This document shows positions 36,263 through 44,878 of a DNA stretch of 64,000 nt, piece by piece. The first letter of the stretch is position 1, and each line of letters starts with the position of its first letter. The translations under genes and the position numbers were made by a program. The stretch spans positions 29,102-93,101 of the forward strand of contig JAJPKL010000038.1 in assembly GCA_021323705.1 (NCBI GenBank). Direction: 5' to 3'. The notes beneath the pieces are model-generated. The model made no database searches and was not told the DNA's origin. It saw only the letters and a program-made list of their open reading frames with translations. The DNA comes from Nitrososphaerota archaeon. Lineage in GTDB: Archaea; Thermoproteota; Nitrososphaeria; Nitrososphaerales; Nitrosopumilaceae.

Positions 36263-36974
36263 CTATTGCATCTACCAAGTCTTTTTCTCTTTCGACGCGA
36301 CTTGGAGAATCAACATCAATCCATGGTTGCTTGCCAATGTCGTATGCACTGATTTTGCCCTTTTTTGATAGTGGCTGAAGTATGTCATATGAGAGGTTCA
36401 TCTCCTTTCTGGTCTTTCTTGATTTGATGATGTCCAGTATCTTTGTATCTAGTATGTAGATGCCAAGACATTCGGCCATCTCAAGCATGATGGTTGGCTT
36501 TTCCTTGAATTCCACCACCACCCCCTCCTCTACTATTGCATAGCCTGTCTCTTCTCTCCTATACTTTCTTGTAGCTATTGTGGCCAAGGTGTTTTTTTTC
36601 ATGTGGTATTGGTACATGTCTTTGACATCAAGAGGCGTCAGGTTATCTACAAACCACAGTAGGAATTCTGACTCTTTGCTCAATGCCTTCTCTAGATGCA
36701 CAAGATCTCCGCCAGTTCCGCTCTGAGAATCTTGGATGAACCTAAGTGGTTTTTTTATCTCGCTGTGGTTTTCAAAATATCTCTCTATTTGCTTTCCTAG
36801 GCCATCAAAGTCTGCAAGTATGATTACCTCATCAATGATTTTAAACGAAGAAAGATGTCTGACTATGTGATAGATTAGAGGCTTCCCGTGAATAGGTATC
36901 ATTGCCTTTGGGATGTAATCTGTAAATGGTCTTCCGCGTGTTCCACGCCCACCGGCTAGAACTACAGCTTTCAA
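36249..36974 (-). CDS. Sugar-1-phosphate nucleotidylyltransferase
   Basis: A 241-residue NTP_transferase domain protein. The nucleotide loop is VVLAGGRGTRGRPFTDYIPKAMIP, where the usual GTRLxPLT leucine is a glycine; the metal-binding Asp is in FVDNLTPLDV. It joins NTP and a sugar phosphate to an NDP-sugar for glycan synthesis. No C-terminal beta-helix, so it is a short form. It lies 2 nt after rps9, so ribosomal-protein transcripts may read into it. Confidence 0.85.
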   Translation of the reverse strand: MKAVVLAGGRGTRGRPFTDYIPKAMIPIHGKPLIYHIVRHLSSFKIIDEVIILADFDGLGKQIERYFENHSEIKKPLRFIQDSQSGTGGDLVHLEKALSKESEFLLWFVDNLTPLDVKDMYQYHMKKNTLATIATRKYRREETGYAIVEEGVVVEFKEKPTIMLEMAECLGIYILDTKILDIIKSRKTRKEMNLSYDILQPLSKKGKISAYDIGKQPWIDVDSPSRVEREKDLVDAIVREL

Positions 36975-36976
36975 AG

Positions 36977-37432
36977 CTATCTGTATGACTTCTGTTTTCT
37001 TCTTCTGGCGCCAGGTCCACCAAATTTCTTTGGTTCCTTTCTTCTGTCATCGCCACTAAGTAAATGCTTATCATACTCTGCAAGTTTCTTTTTCAAGTCC
37101 TCACGAACTGATCTTGTGAAGGGGTGATCTTTTGGTTCCTTTCTTGTCTTTGTCCATCCTGTCAACGCCCTTGATATCGCAACAGCACTAGCATATGATT
37201 GTCCCATGTAGCCTCCTCCGCGCACCTTTACTGCAAGGTCAACCTTATTTCTGAGATCTCCTGTGACCTCGAGGGGTGCAAGTATCACTTCTCTTGCCAA
37301 CTCTTGCTGAATCATCTCTACTGGTACATTGTTGATTCTAACACGGCCTGCTCCTTTTGAAATAAATGCGTGAGCACGTGCAGTCTTTCTTGATGCAAAA
37401 TAACTTTCAATCTTTGCCATTATTCGTGCCAC
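36977..37432 (-). CDS. rps9: Small ribosomal subunit protein S9
   Basis: A 151-residue uS9 with the usual YFASRKTARAHAFI start and a C terminus ending in the basic RRRKQKSYR tail that reaches the P site (typically SKR/SYR). VRGGGYMGQSYASAVAISRAL is conserved. Overlaps rpl13 by 13 nt. Confidence 0.95.
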   Translation of the reverse strand: MARIMAKIESYFASRKTARAHAFISKGAGRVRINNVPVEMIQQELAREVILAPLEVTGDLRNKVDLAVKVRGGGYMGQSYASAVAISRALTGWTKTRKEPKDHPFTRSVREDLKKKLAEYDKHLLSGDDRRKEPKKFGGPGARRRKQKSYR

Positions 37433-37896
37433 CCTACAGTCCTGCCCAAATCTCCAAGAGTAGTATAGTATGGAGCAGGTTTACGTATTTTTGCGTCATC
37501 AAATTGAATTGTCTTTTTTGACTTGAGTTCGTTTGGAACGCCCAAGTATGCTCGCAGCCTTTTCAGTGCTGTCTGACCTGAAGGCTTGTTCTTTGGAAGC
37601 ATGCCGCGCACCATCTTTGTTATCATAGTGTCAGGTCTGCGAGGGTGGAATGGCCCAAATTTGGGATTTGTAATACTTGCTATCTCAAGAAATTTTCTAT
37701 ATTCTTCAATTACCATTTCTTTACTTCCGCTGAACATGATGTTTTCAGAATTTACAATCGAGACTCGGGAACCATTTATCAACATCTTTGCAACATGTGA
37801 ACACAATCTCCCAGCAATCTGATTCGTACCGTCTACGATCACATCCTGTGAATTTTTAGACTCTGCTTTGACTTGAGCCTGTTCCTGTTTAACCAA
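37420..37896 (-). CDS. rpl13: Large ribosomal subunit protein L13
   Basis: A 158-residue uL13 with an N-terminal VIVDGTNQIAGRLCSHVAKML and RRPDTMITKMVRGMLPKNKPSG. A ~20-residue Gln/Lys-rich N-terminal extension precedes the family start. Overlaps rpl18e by 8 nt in the RpoD-L18e-L13-S9 operon, a standard archaeal order. Confidence 0.95.
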   Translation of the reverse strand: MVKQEQAQVKAESKNSQDVIVDGTNQIAGRLCSHVAKMLINGSRVSIVNSENIMFSGSKEMVIEEYRKFLEIASITNPKFGPFHPRRPDTMITKMVRGMLPKNKPSGQTALKRLRAYLGVPNELKSKKTIQFDDAKIRKPAPYYTTLGDLGRTVGWHE

Positions 37897-38236
37897 TTAT
37901 TTTCACTCCTTTGCCTGTTGGGTTGTTCTTTATCAACTGTGTAAAGTTCACTATTTTTCCGCCCGACTGTGCTACTTTCTTTGCCCCGCTTGTAGAAATT
38001 GAAAATGAGCATAATGTTATCTTGTGTGAAATGTTTCCAGTTCCCAATACCTTTCCTGGCACAATTACTGTGTCGTTGTCACTTACAAACTTGTCAATCT
38101 GGCCTAGGTTGAGCACCCTTTTTGTTCTTGCTGGCTTTAATGCCATCTCTGCAAGTTTTGACCAGATTGGAGCCTTGTTCTTTTTTGATGCTACTTTGAG
38201 CTCCTTTACCATTTGTACAACAACTTGATTAGTCAT
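37889..38236 (-). CDS. rpl18e: Large ribosomal subunit protein L18e
   Basis: A 115-residue L18e: PIWSKLAEMALKPARTKRVLN, LGQIDKFVSDNDTVIVPGKVLG, and FSISTSGAKKV. No bacterial counterpart. Lies 42 nt downstream of rpoD and is part of the same operon. Confidence 0.93.
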   Translation of the reverse strand: MTNQVVVQMVKELKVASKKNKAPIWSKLAEMALKPARTKRVLNLGQIDKFVSDNDTVIVPGKVLGTGNISHKITLCSFSISTSGAKKVAQSGGKIVNFTQLIKNNPTGKGVKIIG

Positions 38237-38278
38237 GTGTGTAATTATGCCAATTTTTACCCAAATATAATATATGCT

Positions 38279-38914
38279 TCAGCTAAGTGCCGCAATTGTT
38301 TGCTGGAATTCGCCCAGCCTCTTCTCTAGCTCATTGACTGCATTTTTGACTACCTCGCCTGCGGTTAGACTTCCTACAGTTTCTACAGTTAGGATATGCT
38401 CCTCAGGATTGCTTCCTTGAGTTAGAACTGCGATAGTTGAAGAGTTCCACTTGGCATGCTCGTTACCTCTCCCAAGTCTTGCATATGCCTCAACTTTTAG
38501 CTTTTGACCTGGAGCCAAAGCTACTATTGGGACGTTGGGGTTTACTGGTTTTACAACCTCGTCTTCTGAACTTAGATCTTGTGATGTAATTGTACGGGTT
38601 GTGTCAGAACTACCCGAGTCAAGCATTAGCAAAACTCTGCATTTACTGCAACCAAGCTCGCTGTGGCAGTCACAGGCTGAAGGCTCTACAAACCTAGAAA
38701 GGTCTGTCCTCAGAGGTAACATTGCAAGTCTGTGAGCTACGCCCTCATCTGCAAGAACAGACGAGTTTTCAATTATTACAACATCATCTATTGCAAAGGT
38801 CGGAATGCCCGAAAGACAGATTCTTCTAAGTGCGTTGGCATACTGAAGAGGTACCCCCTTTAGTTTAACAACAATTCTACTTTCACTTTCCTCAACTATC
38901 TCAAGAGAAGTCAA
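38279..38914 (-). CDS. rpoD: DNA-directed RNA polymerase subunit D
   Basis: A 211-residue archaeal Rpo3 (alpha/Rpb3 homologue), part of the RNAP assembly platform. The dimerisation text QYANALRRICLSGIPTFAIDDVVI and the insert with CDCHSELGCSKC are seen. The insert has four cysteines (C-x-C-x5-C-x2-C), which may bind a metal or [Fe-S] cluster as in some archaeal D subunits; cluster presence is inferred. First gene of the ribosomal operon on this strand. Confidence 0.94.
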   Translation of the reverse strand: MTSLEIVEESESRIVVKLKGVPLQYANALRRICLSGIPTFAIDDVVIIENSSVLADEGVAHRLAMLPLRTDLSRFVEPSACDCHSELGCSKCRVLLMLDSGSSDTTRTITSQDLSSEDEVVKPVNPNVPIVALAPGQKLKVEAYARLGRGNEHAKWNSSTIAVLTQGSNPEEHILTVETVGSLTAGEVVKNAVNELEKRLGEFQQTIAALS

Positions 38915-38960
38915 ATCTTATGGGTGAAGGTTGAAATTCCAAATAAAAATCTAGCGAGTT

Positions 38961-38976
38961 TTTATCTATAGATAAA
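38961..38976. promoter_or_regulatory. Palindromic TATA region between rpoD and SBDS
   Basis: TTTATCTATAGATAAA is a perfect 16-bp palindrome, 25-40 nt before the SBDS ATG and about 50 nt from the rpoD start. It contains TATA-like AT tracts on both strands, so it may serve as a shared or two-way core promoter for the two information-processing operons. Confidence 0.5.
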
Positions 38977-39000
38977 TACCAATACTGGGTTACCTCTGTC

Positions 39001-39687
39001 ATGGATAAAGTCACTGTTGTCAGATTGGCCGTTGAGGGGGAAAAATTCGAAATTATTGTCAAACCAGATCCTGCCCTAGAGTTTAAGCTCGGCAAAAGAA
39101 AGGAGATTTCAGGAGTGCTGGTTTCTGATGAGGTTTATTCAGATTCTAACAAAGGGACCAGGGCATCTACCGAGAAACTAATGAAGGCTTTCAAAACTAC
39201 AGATGCAAACTCTATTGCTACAATCATACTGCAAAAAGGAGACCTGAATCTTACCACAGATCAGAGACGAAAGATGGTATCAGAAAAGCGCAAACAAATT
39301 GTGGACTTTATTGCAAAAAGCTATGTTGATCCAAGATCCCATCTCCCGCATCCTCCGCTGAGGATAGAGCAAGCAATGGATGATGCCAGAGTTTCAATAG
39401 ATCCGTTTCAAGGTGTGGATGAACAAACTAAAGAAATAGTAGAACAGCTCAGGCCAATCATCCCGTTAAAGTCTGAAAACATGTTGCTTGAAATTGTTGT
39501 ACCTGCTCAATATGCAGCCCAATCTTATTCTGTGTTAAAGTCATTTGGATCATTGAAGAAGGAAGAATGGCAATCAAATGGTTCTCTCAAAGTAATACTA
39601 GATATACCGGCTGCGGCAAGGTCAAATGTGATTGATAGGTTAGGTTCTGTAACAAAGGGCACCGCTTCTGTTGAGGTTGCAAAATGA
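39001..39687 (+). CDS. sdo1: SBDS family ribosome maturation protein
   Basis: A 228-residue SBDS/Sdo1 orthologue, working in 50S subunit maturation. The N-terminal FYSH domain (EVYSDSNKGTRASTEKLMKAF), central domain (RKMVSEKRKQIVDFIAKSYVDPRSHLPHPPLRIEQAMDDARVSI split over about 45 residues) and C-terminal ferredoxin-like domain are all present. It leads an SBDS-exosome operon as in many archaea and overlaps rrp4 by 4 nt. Confidence 0.94.
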   Translation: MDKVTVVRLAVEGEKFEIIVKPDPALEFKLGKRKEISGVLVSDEVYSDSNKGTRASTEKLMKAFKTTDANSIATIILQKGDLNLTTDQRRKMVSEKRKQIVDFIAKSYVDPRSHLPHPPLRIEQAMDDARVSIDPFQGVDEQTKEIVEQLRPIIPLKSENMLLEIVVPAQYAAQSYSVLKSFGSLKKEEWQSNGSLKVILDIPAAARSNVIDRLGSVTKGTASVEVAK

Positions 39688-40388
39688 TGGACATAAAAAG
39701 GAGATATGTCATACCAGGAGATGTTATCGCAACCGGGCCGCTACGACCTGAACAAAATGTATACCAAGAAGGGGACAGAATAATTTCTACTTGTGTTGGT
39801 ATATCTGAAATTTATGAGAATGCAGTAAGAGTTATCCCATTAACCGGCGTGTACGTACCAAAAACAAATGATTTGGTTATCGGCAAAGTAATTGGAACCT
39901 CGCCTCTGTCTTGGGAATTTGATATCAATTCATGTTTTATAGGATTTTTGCCCGCTCAAGACGTTTTTGGAAGAGACTATTCTCCTACCAAAGATGAACT
40001 AAAACAAAGACTGAACATCGGTGACTTGGTAGCTGCTAGGGTTGCAAACTTTGACAGATCACGAGACCCGCTGCTGACTGTTCAAGACAGAGATCTTGGA
40101 AAGATAGATTCTGGCGAACTAATTGATATATCTCCAAGCAAAGTGCCCAGATTGATAGGGAAGAGAGGTTCGATGATTCAAACTATAGAGATGGCAACAA
40201 GAGCCATGATAACCATTGGACAGAACGGATGGGTTGTGGTGTCCTGTGAAGATTCCGAGGGATTATTAAAGGCGATTGAAGCAGTAAAAATGGTGGATGC
40301 CCTAGCGCATACGCCTAACTTGACTGAAAGAGTCAAATCTATGCTAGGAGTACCAGAAGGTGAAAATAATGACACAATTAATGACTGA
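39684..40388 (+). CDS. rrp4: Exosome complex RNA-binding cap protein Rrp4
   Basis: A 234-residue protein: N-terminal domain (YVIPGDVIATGPLRP), S1 domain (about 60-140), and KH domain with the modified KH loop in KVPRLIGKRGSMIQTIEM. It caps the Rrp41-Rrp42 ring and guides RNA into it. Overlaps rrp41; the three exosome genes are adjacent and in canonical order. Confidence 0.94.
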   Translation: MMDIKRRYVIPGDVIATGPLRPEQNVYQEGDRIISTCVGISEIYENAVRVIPLTGVYVPKTNDLVIGKVIGTSPLSWEFDINSCFIGFLPAQDVFGRDYSPTKDELKQRLNIGDLVAARVANFDRSRDPLLTVQDRDLGKIDSGELIDISPSKVPRLIGKRGSMIQTIEMATRAMITIGQNGWVVVSCEDSEGLLKAIEAVKMVDALAHTPNLTERVKSMLGVPEGENNDTIND

Positions 40389-41085
40389 AGATGGAATTAG
40401 ATGCGATGGTAGAAGAGTAGACCAACTAAGGAATATTTCTATTAAAGTTGGCGTTCTAAAGAATGCCGACGGGTCTGCATACATCGAATTTGGTAAAAAC
40501 AAAATTCTAGCAGGAGTTTTTGGACCCAGAGACGTACATCCAAAACATATGGCAAATCAGGACACTGGAATTCTGCGTTGCAGATACCACATGTCTCCCT
40601 TTTCAGTAACTGAAAGGAAAAATCCTGCTCCCTCTAGAAGAGAGATTGAAATTTCCAAAGTTCTAAAAGAAGCGCTTGAACCAGCCTTGATCTTGAAAGA
40701 CTTTCCAAGAACTGTAATTGATGTATTTGTTGAAGTACTTCAGGCAGATGGTGGTTCTAGATGTGCTGCTCTTGATGCGGCGGCAGTGGCACTGGCAGAT
40801 GCTGGAATACCAATGAGAGACTTGGTGTCTGCATGTGCTGCAGGCAAAGTGGCAGACAGAATTGTACTAGATGTCAATAATGAAGAAGATCAAGAAGGCC
40901 AAGCTGACATGCCGGTGGCAATAATGCCAAGCATTGGAAAAGTTACTCTAATGCAACTTGATGGAATTCTAACTCCAGAGGAATACAAGACATGTCTGCA
41001 AACTGCCATTGGTGGTTGCAGAACTGTATATGAAATACAAAGAAAAGCACTTGTCGAAAAATATTTTGAAAGCGGAGCACAATAA
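40369..41085 (+). CDS. rrp41: Exosome catalytic RNase PH subunit Rrp41
   Basis: About 238 residues. Text DGIRCDGRRVDQLRNI, SAYIEFGKNKILAGVFGPRDVHPKH and LQADGGSRCAALDAAAVAL is standard, and the catalytic acidic segment is LDVNNEEDQEGQADMPVA. It is the phosphorolytic 3'-5' exonuclease subunit. ATG at 40369 is preferred over the longer GTG at 40360. Overlaps rrp4 by 20 nt. Confidence 0.95.
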   Translation: MTQLMTEDGIRCDGRRVDQLRNISIKVGVLKNADGSAYIEFGKNKILAGVFGPRDVHPKHMANQDTGILRCRYHMSPFSVTERKNPAPSRREIEISKVLKEALEPALILKDFPRTVIDVFVEVLQADGGSRCAALDAAAVALADAGIPMRDLVSACAAGKVADRIVLDVNNEEDQEGQADMPVAIMPSIGKVTLMQLDGILTPEEYKTCLQTAIGGCRTVYEIQRKALVEKYFESGAQ

Positions 41086-41087
41086 AA

Positions 41088-41891
41088 TTGGGTTCTACAA
41101 TACTTGATCAATTAAGACGAGATAAAATTACAGATCTGCTCAAACAAGGTAAAAGGCTTGATGGCAGGGCCCTTGATGAACAAAGACCATTAACAATAGA
41201 AACTGGGGTCATTCCAAAAGCAAACGGTTCTGCTAGAGTAAAACTAGGAAACACCGAAGTCATTACTGGCGTCAAGGTTCAACCAGACAAACCATTTCCA
41301 GACTTGGGAGATAAAGGAATACTCATCTGTACTGCAGAAATTCTTCCGCTTGCAGATCCTAACGTGGAACCGGGGCCTCCAACTGAAGATGTGATAGAAC
41401 TTGCTAGAGTAGTAGACCGTGGAATTCGAGAAACCGAGATGATTGATCTGCATCAACTTGTTTTGCTTGAAAACAAGTCTGTCGTAGGCATATTCATTGA
41501 CAGCAGCGTTATTGATTCTGCTGGAAACCTGTTTGATGCATGTTCGTATGCTTCTGTGGCAGCAGTTCTTTCCTCTACCATTCCAAAATATGAGATAAAG
41601 GATGAAGCTCCGGTGCTAGTTGAGGGAGTCACTTCAAAACCGCCGATAAAGACACTTCCAGTATCAGTTACGATGGCAAGAATAGGTGATAACATAGTGG
41701 TGGATCCGAGCAGGGAAGAGGAAGAATGCATGGATGCTAGAATAACAATAACCACAAACTCGGAAGGAAATATTTGTGCACTCCAGAAGGGAGGAAACGA
41801 TGGGTTTTCAGTTGATCAGCTCATCAAATGTTCGGAGATGGCACTCTCTGTGGGAACAAAAATAAGGAAGCGCTTTGAGCAGTTGATGTAG
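41088..41891 (+). CDS. rrp42: Exosome non-catalytic RNase PH subunit Rrp42
   Basis: A 267-residue Rrp42 with KRLDGRALDEQRPLTIETGVIPKANGSARVKLGNTEVITGV. It alternates with Rrp41 in the hexameric ring and binds RNA without itself cleaving. TTG start 2 nt after rrp41; stop abuts rpl37ae directly. Confidence 0.95.
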   Translation: MGSTILDQLRRDKITDLLKQGKRLDGRALDEQRPLTIETGVIPKANGSARVKLGNTEVITGVKVQPDKPFPDLGDKGILICTAEILPLADPNVEPGPPTEDVIELARVVDRGIRETEMIDLHQLVLLENKSVVGIFIDSSVIDSAGNLFDACSYASVAAVLSSTIPKYEIKDEAPVLVEGVTSKPPIKTLPVSVTMARIGDNIVVDPSREEEECMDARITITTNSEGNICALQKGGNDGFSVDQLIKCSEMALSVGTKIRKRFEQLM

Positions 41892-42107
41892 ATGGCAAAA
41901 AGTAAAGGTGCATCACTAAAAGGCTTGGGCCAAAAATATGGATTAAAGCCGCGCAAAAAATACACTGCCGTACACAGATTGCTAAAATCCAAACGAAGAT
42001 GTCCAGACTGTGGGTCAATACGATTTGGCAGGCAGGCAGTTGGAATATGGACATGCAAGAAATGCGGTTACAAGGTGGCAGGCATGGCCTATGACATCAA
42101 ACTTTAG
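41892..42107 (+). CDS. rpl37ae: Large ribosomal subunit protein L37Ae
   Basis: A 71-residue zinc-ribbon ribosomal protein: GLGQKYGLKPRKKYTAVHRL then CPDCGS and CKKCGYK. Starts directly at the end of rrp42 and overlaps pcc1 by 17 nt. Confidence 0.92.
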   Translation: MAKSKGASLKGLGQKYGLKPRKKYTAVHRLLKSKRRCPDCGSIRFGRQAVGIWTCKKCGYKVAGMAYDIKL

Positions 42108-42336
42108 TGCAAAAATCCAAATCTCTGCCGGTAAAAAAAATAACGCAATCTACAAGTCGATTGAAACTGATAACAAATTCTACGATGAGAACCCAACCAA
42201 AACAGAGATGTCTATTGACAAAGAAATCATGATTTTGATTGATGCTCAAGAACTTTCGCATCTTAGAGCCAATCTGAATTCTACGTTGCGTCTCATTCAA
42301 GCAAGCAACGACTCTATTGAATCGGTAAAAATATAA
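42091..42336 (+). CDS. pcc1: KEOPS complex subunit Pcc1
   Basis: About 81 residues. The C-terminal pattern ILIDAQELSHLRANLNSTLRLIQ matches Pcc1, the dimerisation subunit of KEOPS (t6A37 tRNA modification). The ATG at 42091 (MTSNFSAKIQ) lies within rpl37ae; longer in-frame starts are inside that gene and unlikely. Placement between L37Ae and prefoldin beta is common in archaea and supports the call. Confidence 0.82.
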   Translation: MTSNFSAKIQISAGKKNNAIYKSIETDNKFYDENPTKTEMSIDKEIMILIDAQELSHLRANLNSTLRLIQASNDSIESVKI

Positions 42337-42359
42337 GCAAAACAACTACTGAAACAGGC

Positions 42360-42749
42360 ATGTCAGCAGGAGAACAGGTCCCTCCATGGTTGCAAGAGCA
42401 GGTAGGTAGATTACAACAACTGCAACAGAATCTGCAATCTATTATGGTTCAAAAACAACATCTTGAGACAGAACAACTTGAGACAGACCGAGCCCTTGAT
42501 GCACTAAAGAAAGCAGGAGATACTGATGCCGTATACAAGGCGGCAGGCTCAATTCTTGTCAAGTCAACCAAGGCCACCTTAATTTCGGAACTTGAAGAAA
42601 AAAAGGAACTTGCAAATACTCGCCTGACTGTATTGGCAAAGCAAGAGACCAGACTAAAAGAAAATCTCAAAGAAGCAGAGACAAAGATTAGGGAAATGTT
42701 GCGCGGACCTCCTGCACCAGCTGGACAAAAGACAGATACTCCTAAATAA
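42360..42749 (+). CDS. pfdB: Prefoldin beta subunit
   Basis: A 129-residue coiled-coil protein of the beta class: WLQEQVGRLQQLQQNLQSIM, a central beta hairpin (KAAGSILVKSTKATLISELE) and a second helix. Four copies pair with two PfdA subunits (gene at 6526). A Pro-rich tail ends the protein. Confidence 0.93.
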   Translation: MSAGEQVPPWLQEQVGRLQQLQQNLQSIMVQKQHLETEQLETDRALDALKKAGDTDAVYKAAGSILVKSTKATLISELEEKKELANTRLTVLAKQETRLKENLKEAETKIREMLRGPPAPAGQKTDTPK

Positions 42750-42775
42750 AATACTGACTGAATTTTAGCGGTTCT

Positions 42776-43462
42776 ATGAAGATCGAAGATCTCAGAATGG
42801 TAATTGATGAACGCGAGAAAAAGAGCGGCATTCCAGATCTTCTAAAAGAGGTTGGGGTAAAAGTGGAGATGACAAACCTCCCAGTGGGAGACTACATAGT
42901 TGCATCTGAGACTGTAGTTGAAAGAAAGAGCGTGCACGACTTTATCTCATCGGTATTTGATGGCAGGCTGTTTGATCAATGCAGCAGACTGCGAGAACAC
43001 TTTGAGCATCCTGCCATAATCATAGAAGGAAACGTTGATGAAATAGCGCAAATAACTGAGAACCCACTTGTCTTCTATGGGGCTGTATCTGCAGTAGTAC
43101 TGGATTTCAAAATACCTGTTGTACCGACCCCAAATGCATCAAACACAGCTAAACTGCTGGTTGCAATGTGCGCAAGACAAGGAAAAACAAAGGGTCCGTT
43201 TCTCAAAAAGATACGCAAGTCAGGAGACACACATCGCCAACAACTGTCCGTCTTGTGCAGCCTACCGGGCGTTGGGGAAAAACTAGCATCTAGGATGCTT
43301 GAAAAATTTGGTTCTCCAAGCAACTCTCTTAACGCCTCGCTTGCTGAGCTTTCAAAGATTGAAGGAATGGGAGAATCGCGTGCACAAAAGATACGCAAGC
43401 TGCTTGACACCGAGATCAAGGGTGACAAAAAAACCAATCAGAAAACCTTGCATGATATTTGA
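42776..43462 (+). CDS. xpf: XPF/ERCC4-family structure-specific endonuclease (short form)
   Basis: A 228-residue nuclease. The ERCC4 domain has VIDEREKKSGIPDLL, GDYIVASETVVERKSVHDFI (catalytic ERKxxxD), then a C-terminal tandem helix-hairpin-helix domain (LPGVGEKLASRMLEKFG, IEGMGESRAQKIRKLL). No helicase domain, as in crenarchaeal XPF, which works with PCNA on branched DNA. Cytosolic, DNA repair. Confidence 0.92.
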   Translation: MKIEDLRMVIDEREKKSGIPDLLKEVGVKVEMTNLPVGDYIVASETVVERKSVHDFISSVFDGRLFDQCSRLREHFEHPAIIIEGNVDEIAQITENPLVFYGAVSAVVLDFKIPVVPTPNASNTAKLLVAMCARQGKTKGPFLKKIRKSGDTHRQQLSVLCSLPGVGEKLASRMLEKFGSPSNSLNASLAELSKIEGMGESRAQKIRKLLDTEIKGDKKTNQKTLHDI

Positions 43463-43495
43463 TATTTCTTGGTATGAAAACGTTAGACCAGTTCA

Positions 43496-43993
43496 TTAGC
43501 TGACTGGCTTGGAGGGTCTGCGCCTGGATGATCTACGCACCAGTTTGTTTCCACATATAGGACACACAGACACTTTGGAAAAACTTGTGTTGCAGCCAGT
43601 ACAGAAGTAAAACCATTCTTTCTTTTCTGCACCACTTGTCATCACTGGCAAAACTTTCAAGTTCATGTGTTTTGCCACATTTGAGACCGCAAAATCATCA
43701 GTTACCAATTCTCCGCCAAGCTGTAAACACAATGCAATGACAGAAACATCTTCCTTGGAAAGACGCTGATAATCTCCGGTCTCTTCTGCTTTTTCAAGTA
43801 CCTCATGAATGAATTTTTTTTCAGGCTCTACAATTTTTAGCCTATTTGATTCGATAAGTACTGTTATGGCATCATGGCTTTTCTTGATGTGTTTGATTTC
43901 TTCGAAAACTTGCGGTGTCGTATAGCTAACATCCTGCGATGAGAATGGTATTCCAGCGTAAAACGAGGTGGCATCTAAAACCCTAGAAACCAA
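43496..43993 (-). CDS. nob1: rRNA maturation endonuclease Nob1
   Basis: A 165-residue protein with a PIN domain (catalytic Asp in VLDATSFYAG; later Asp in ELVTDDFAVSNVA) and a C-terminal zinc ribbon (CTGC...CPICGNKLVRR). Nob1 matures the 16S rRNA 3' end. Overlaps nadK by 11 nt on the same strand. Confidence 0.9.
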   Translation of the reverse strand: MVSRVLDATSFYAGIPFSSQDVSYTTPQVFEEIKHIKKSHDAITVLIESNRLKIVEPEKKFIHEVLEKAEETGDYQRLSKEDVSVIALCLQLGGELVTDDFAVSNVAKHMNLKVLPVMTSGAEKKEWFYFCTGCNTSFSKVSVCPICGNKLVRRSSRRRPSKPVS

Positions 43994-44798
43994 GCTTGCT
44001 CATCTGTCTTAGGCCTCTTTTCTTTAGCCTCACAAATACTGCTTGCTTTTTGTACTTTCGAATAGTGATCACTTCATCAACACTTGCGGTTTTGATCACC
44101 TGCGCATCCATAATTATGTTTGAATCATGGTTACTTATTACCTCAATTTTTTCATCTGGTACTACTATGGAAGGCAACTTGTTGACTGGTGCCACAGGAG
44201 TTATTATCAAAACATCAAGACTTTCATGAAGAATTGGACCTCCAAGTGAATATGAATGCCCAGTTGAACCACTTGGAGTTGCAATTATTACCCCGTCCAT
44301 CCTTTGTGTAACAGTATCACTCTGAAACCTTATCTCAAAAAGTGATGTCTTGGTAAGATTTTGCCTGTTCACGTATATCTCATTTAATGCAGGTGGAAAT
44401 TCCTGACCTGCACAGGAGGCAATAACTCTGGTTCTCTTGTCAAGAAATATGTTGTTTGAAATTATCTGTTCAATTGCAGTGTCAATTTCTGGTAAAGTTA
44501 TTTCTGATAAAATTCCTCTATTGCCTCCAACATTGATTGCTAAATTTGGAGTCTCATTTTCTAAATACCTGAAAGTTCGAAGAGTGGTACCATCGCCGCC
44601 AAGCGTGATTGTAAGATCAAGTTTTGCTGTCTTGAGCTCTTCCAAGTCCCCCACTTTCTTTGCTCCCTCAACTTCAACTGGTGAGACCGTAAATACTCTG
44701 GCCTTTTTGGCAAGCAGTTTTTTTGCTACCTTTTTTGCAGCATCTTCTGCTTCTTTTGAACCAACTTTACTGACAACTGCCACATTATTTAGTTCCAA
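43983..44798 (-). CDS. nadK: NAD kinase
   Basis: A 271-residue NAD+ kinase making NADP+. The GGDGT motif is in TLGGDGTTLRTFRYL and the second signature is MDGVIIATPSGSTGHSYSLGGP. Length is normal. First of a two-gene minus-strand unit with nob1. Confidence 0.94.
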   Translation of the reverse strand: MELNNVAVVSKVGSKEAEDAAKKVAKKLLAKKARVFTVSPVEVEGAKKVGDLEELKTAKLDLTITLGGDGTTLRTFRYLENETPNLAINVGGNRGILSEITLPEIDTAIEQIISNNIFLDKRTRVIASCAGQEFPPALNEIYVNRQNLTKTSLFEIRFQSDTVTQRMDGVIIATPSGSTGHSYSLGGPILHESLDVLIITPVAPVNKLPSIVVPDEKIEVISNHDSNIIMDAQVIKTASVDEVITIRKYKKQAVFVRLKKRGLRQMSKLGF

Positions 44799-44878
44799 AC
44801 AAAAGTACTATTCTAATTTAGTTTAAAAAGCATGTGATGAGATAAAATATTAAGAACCCTCCGCCGTATCTTAATTAC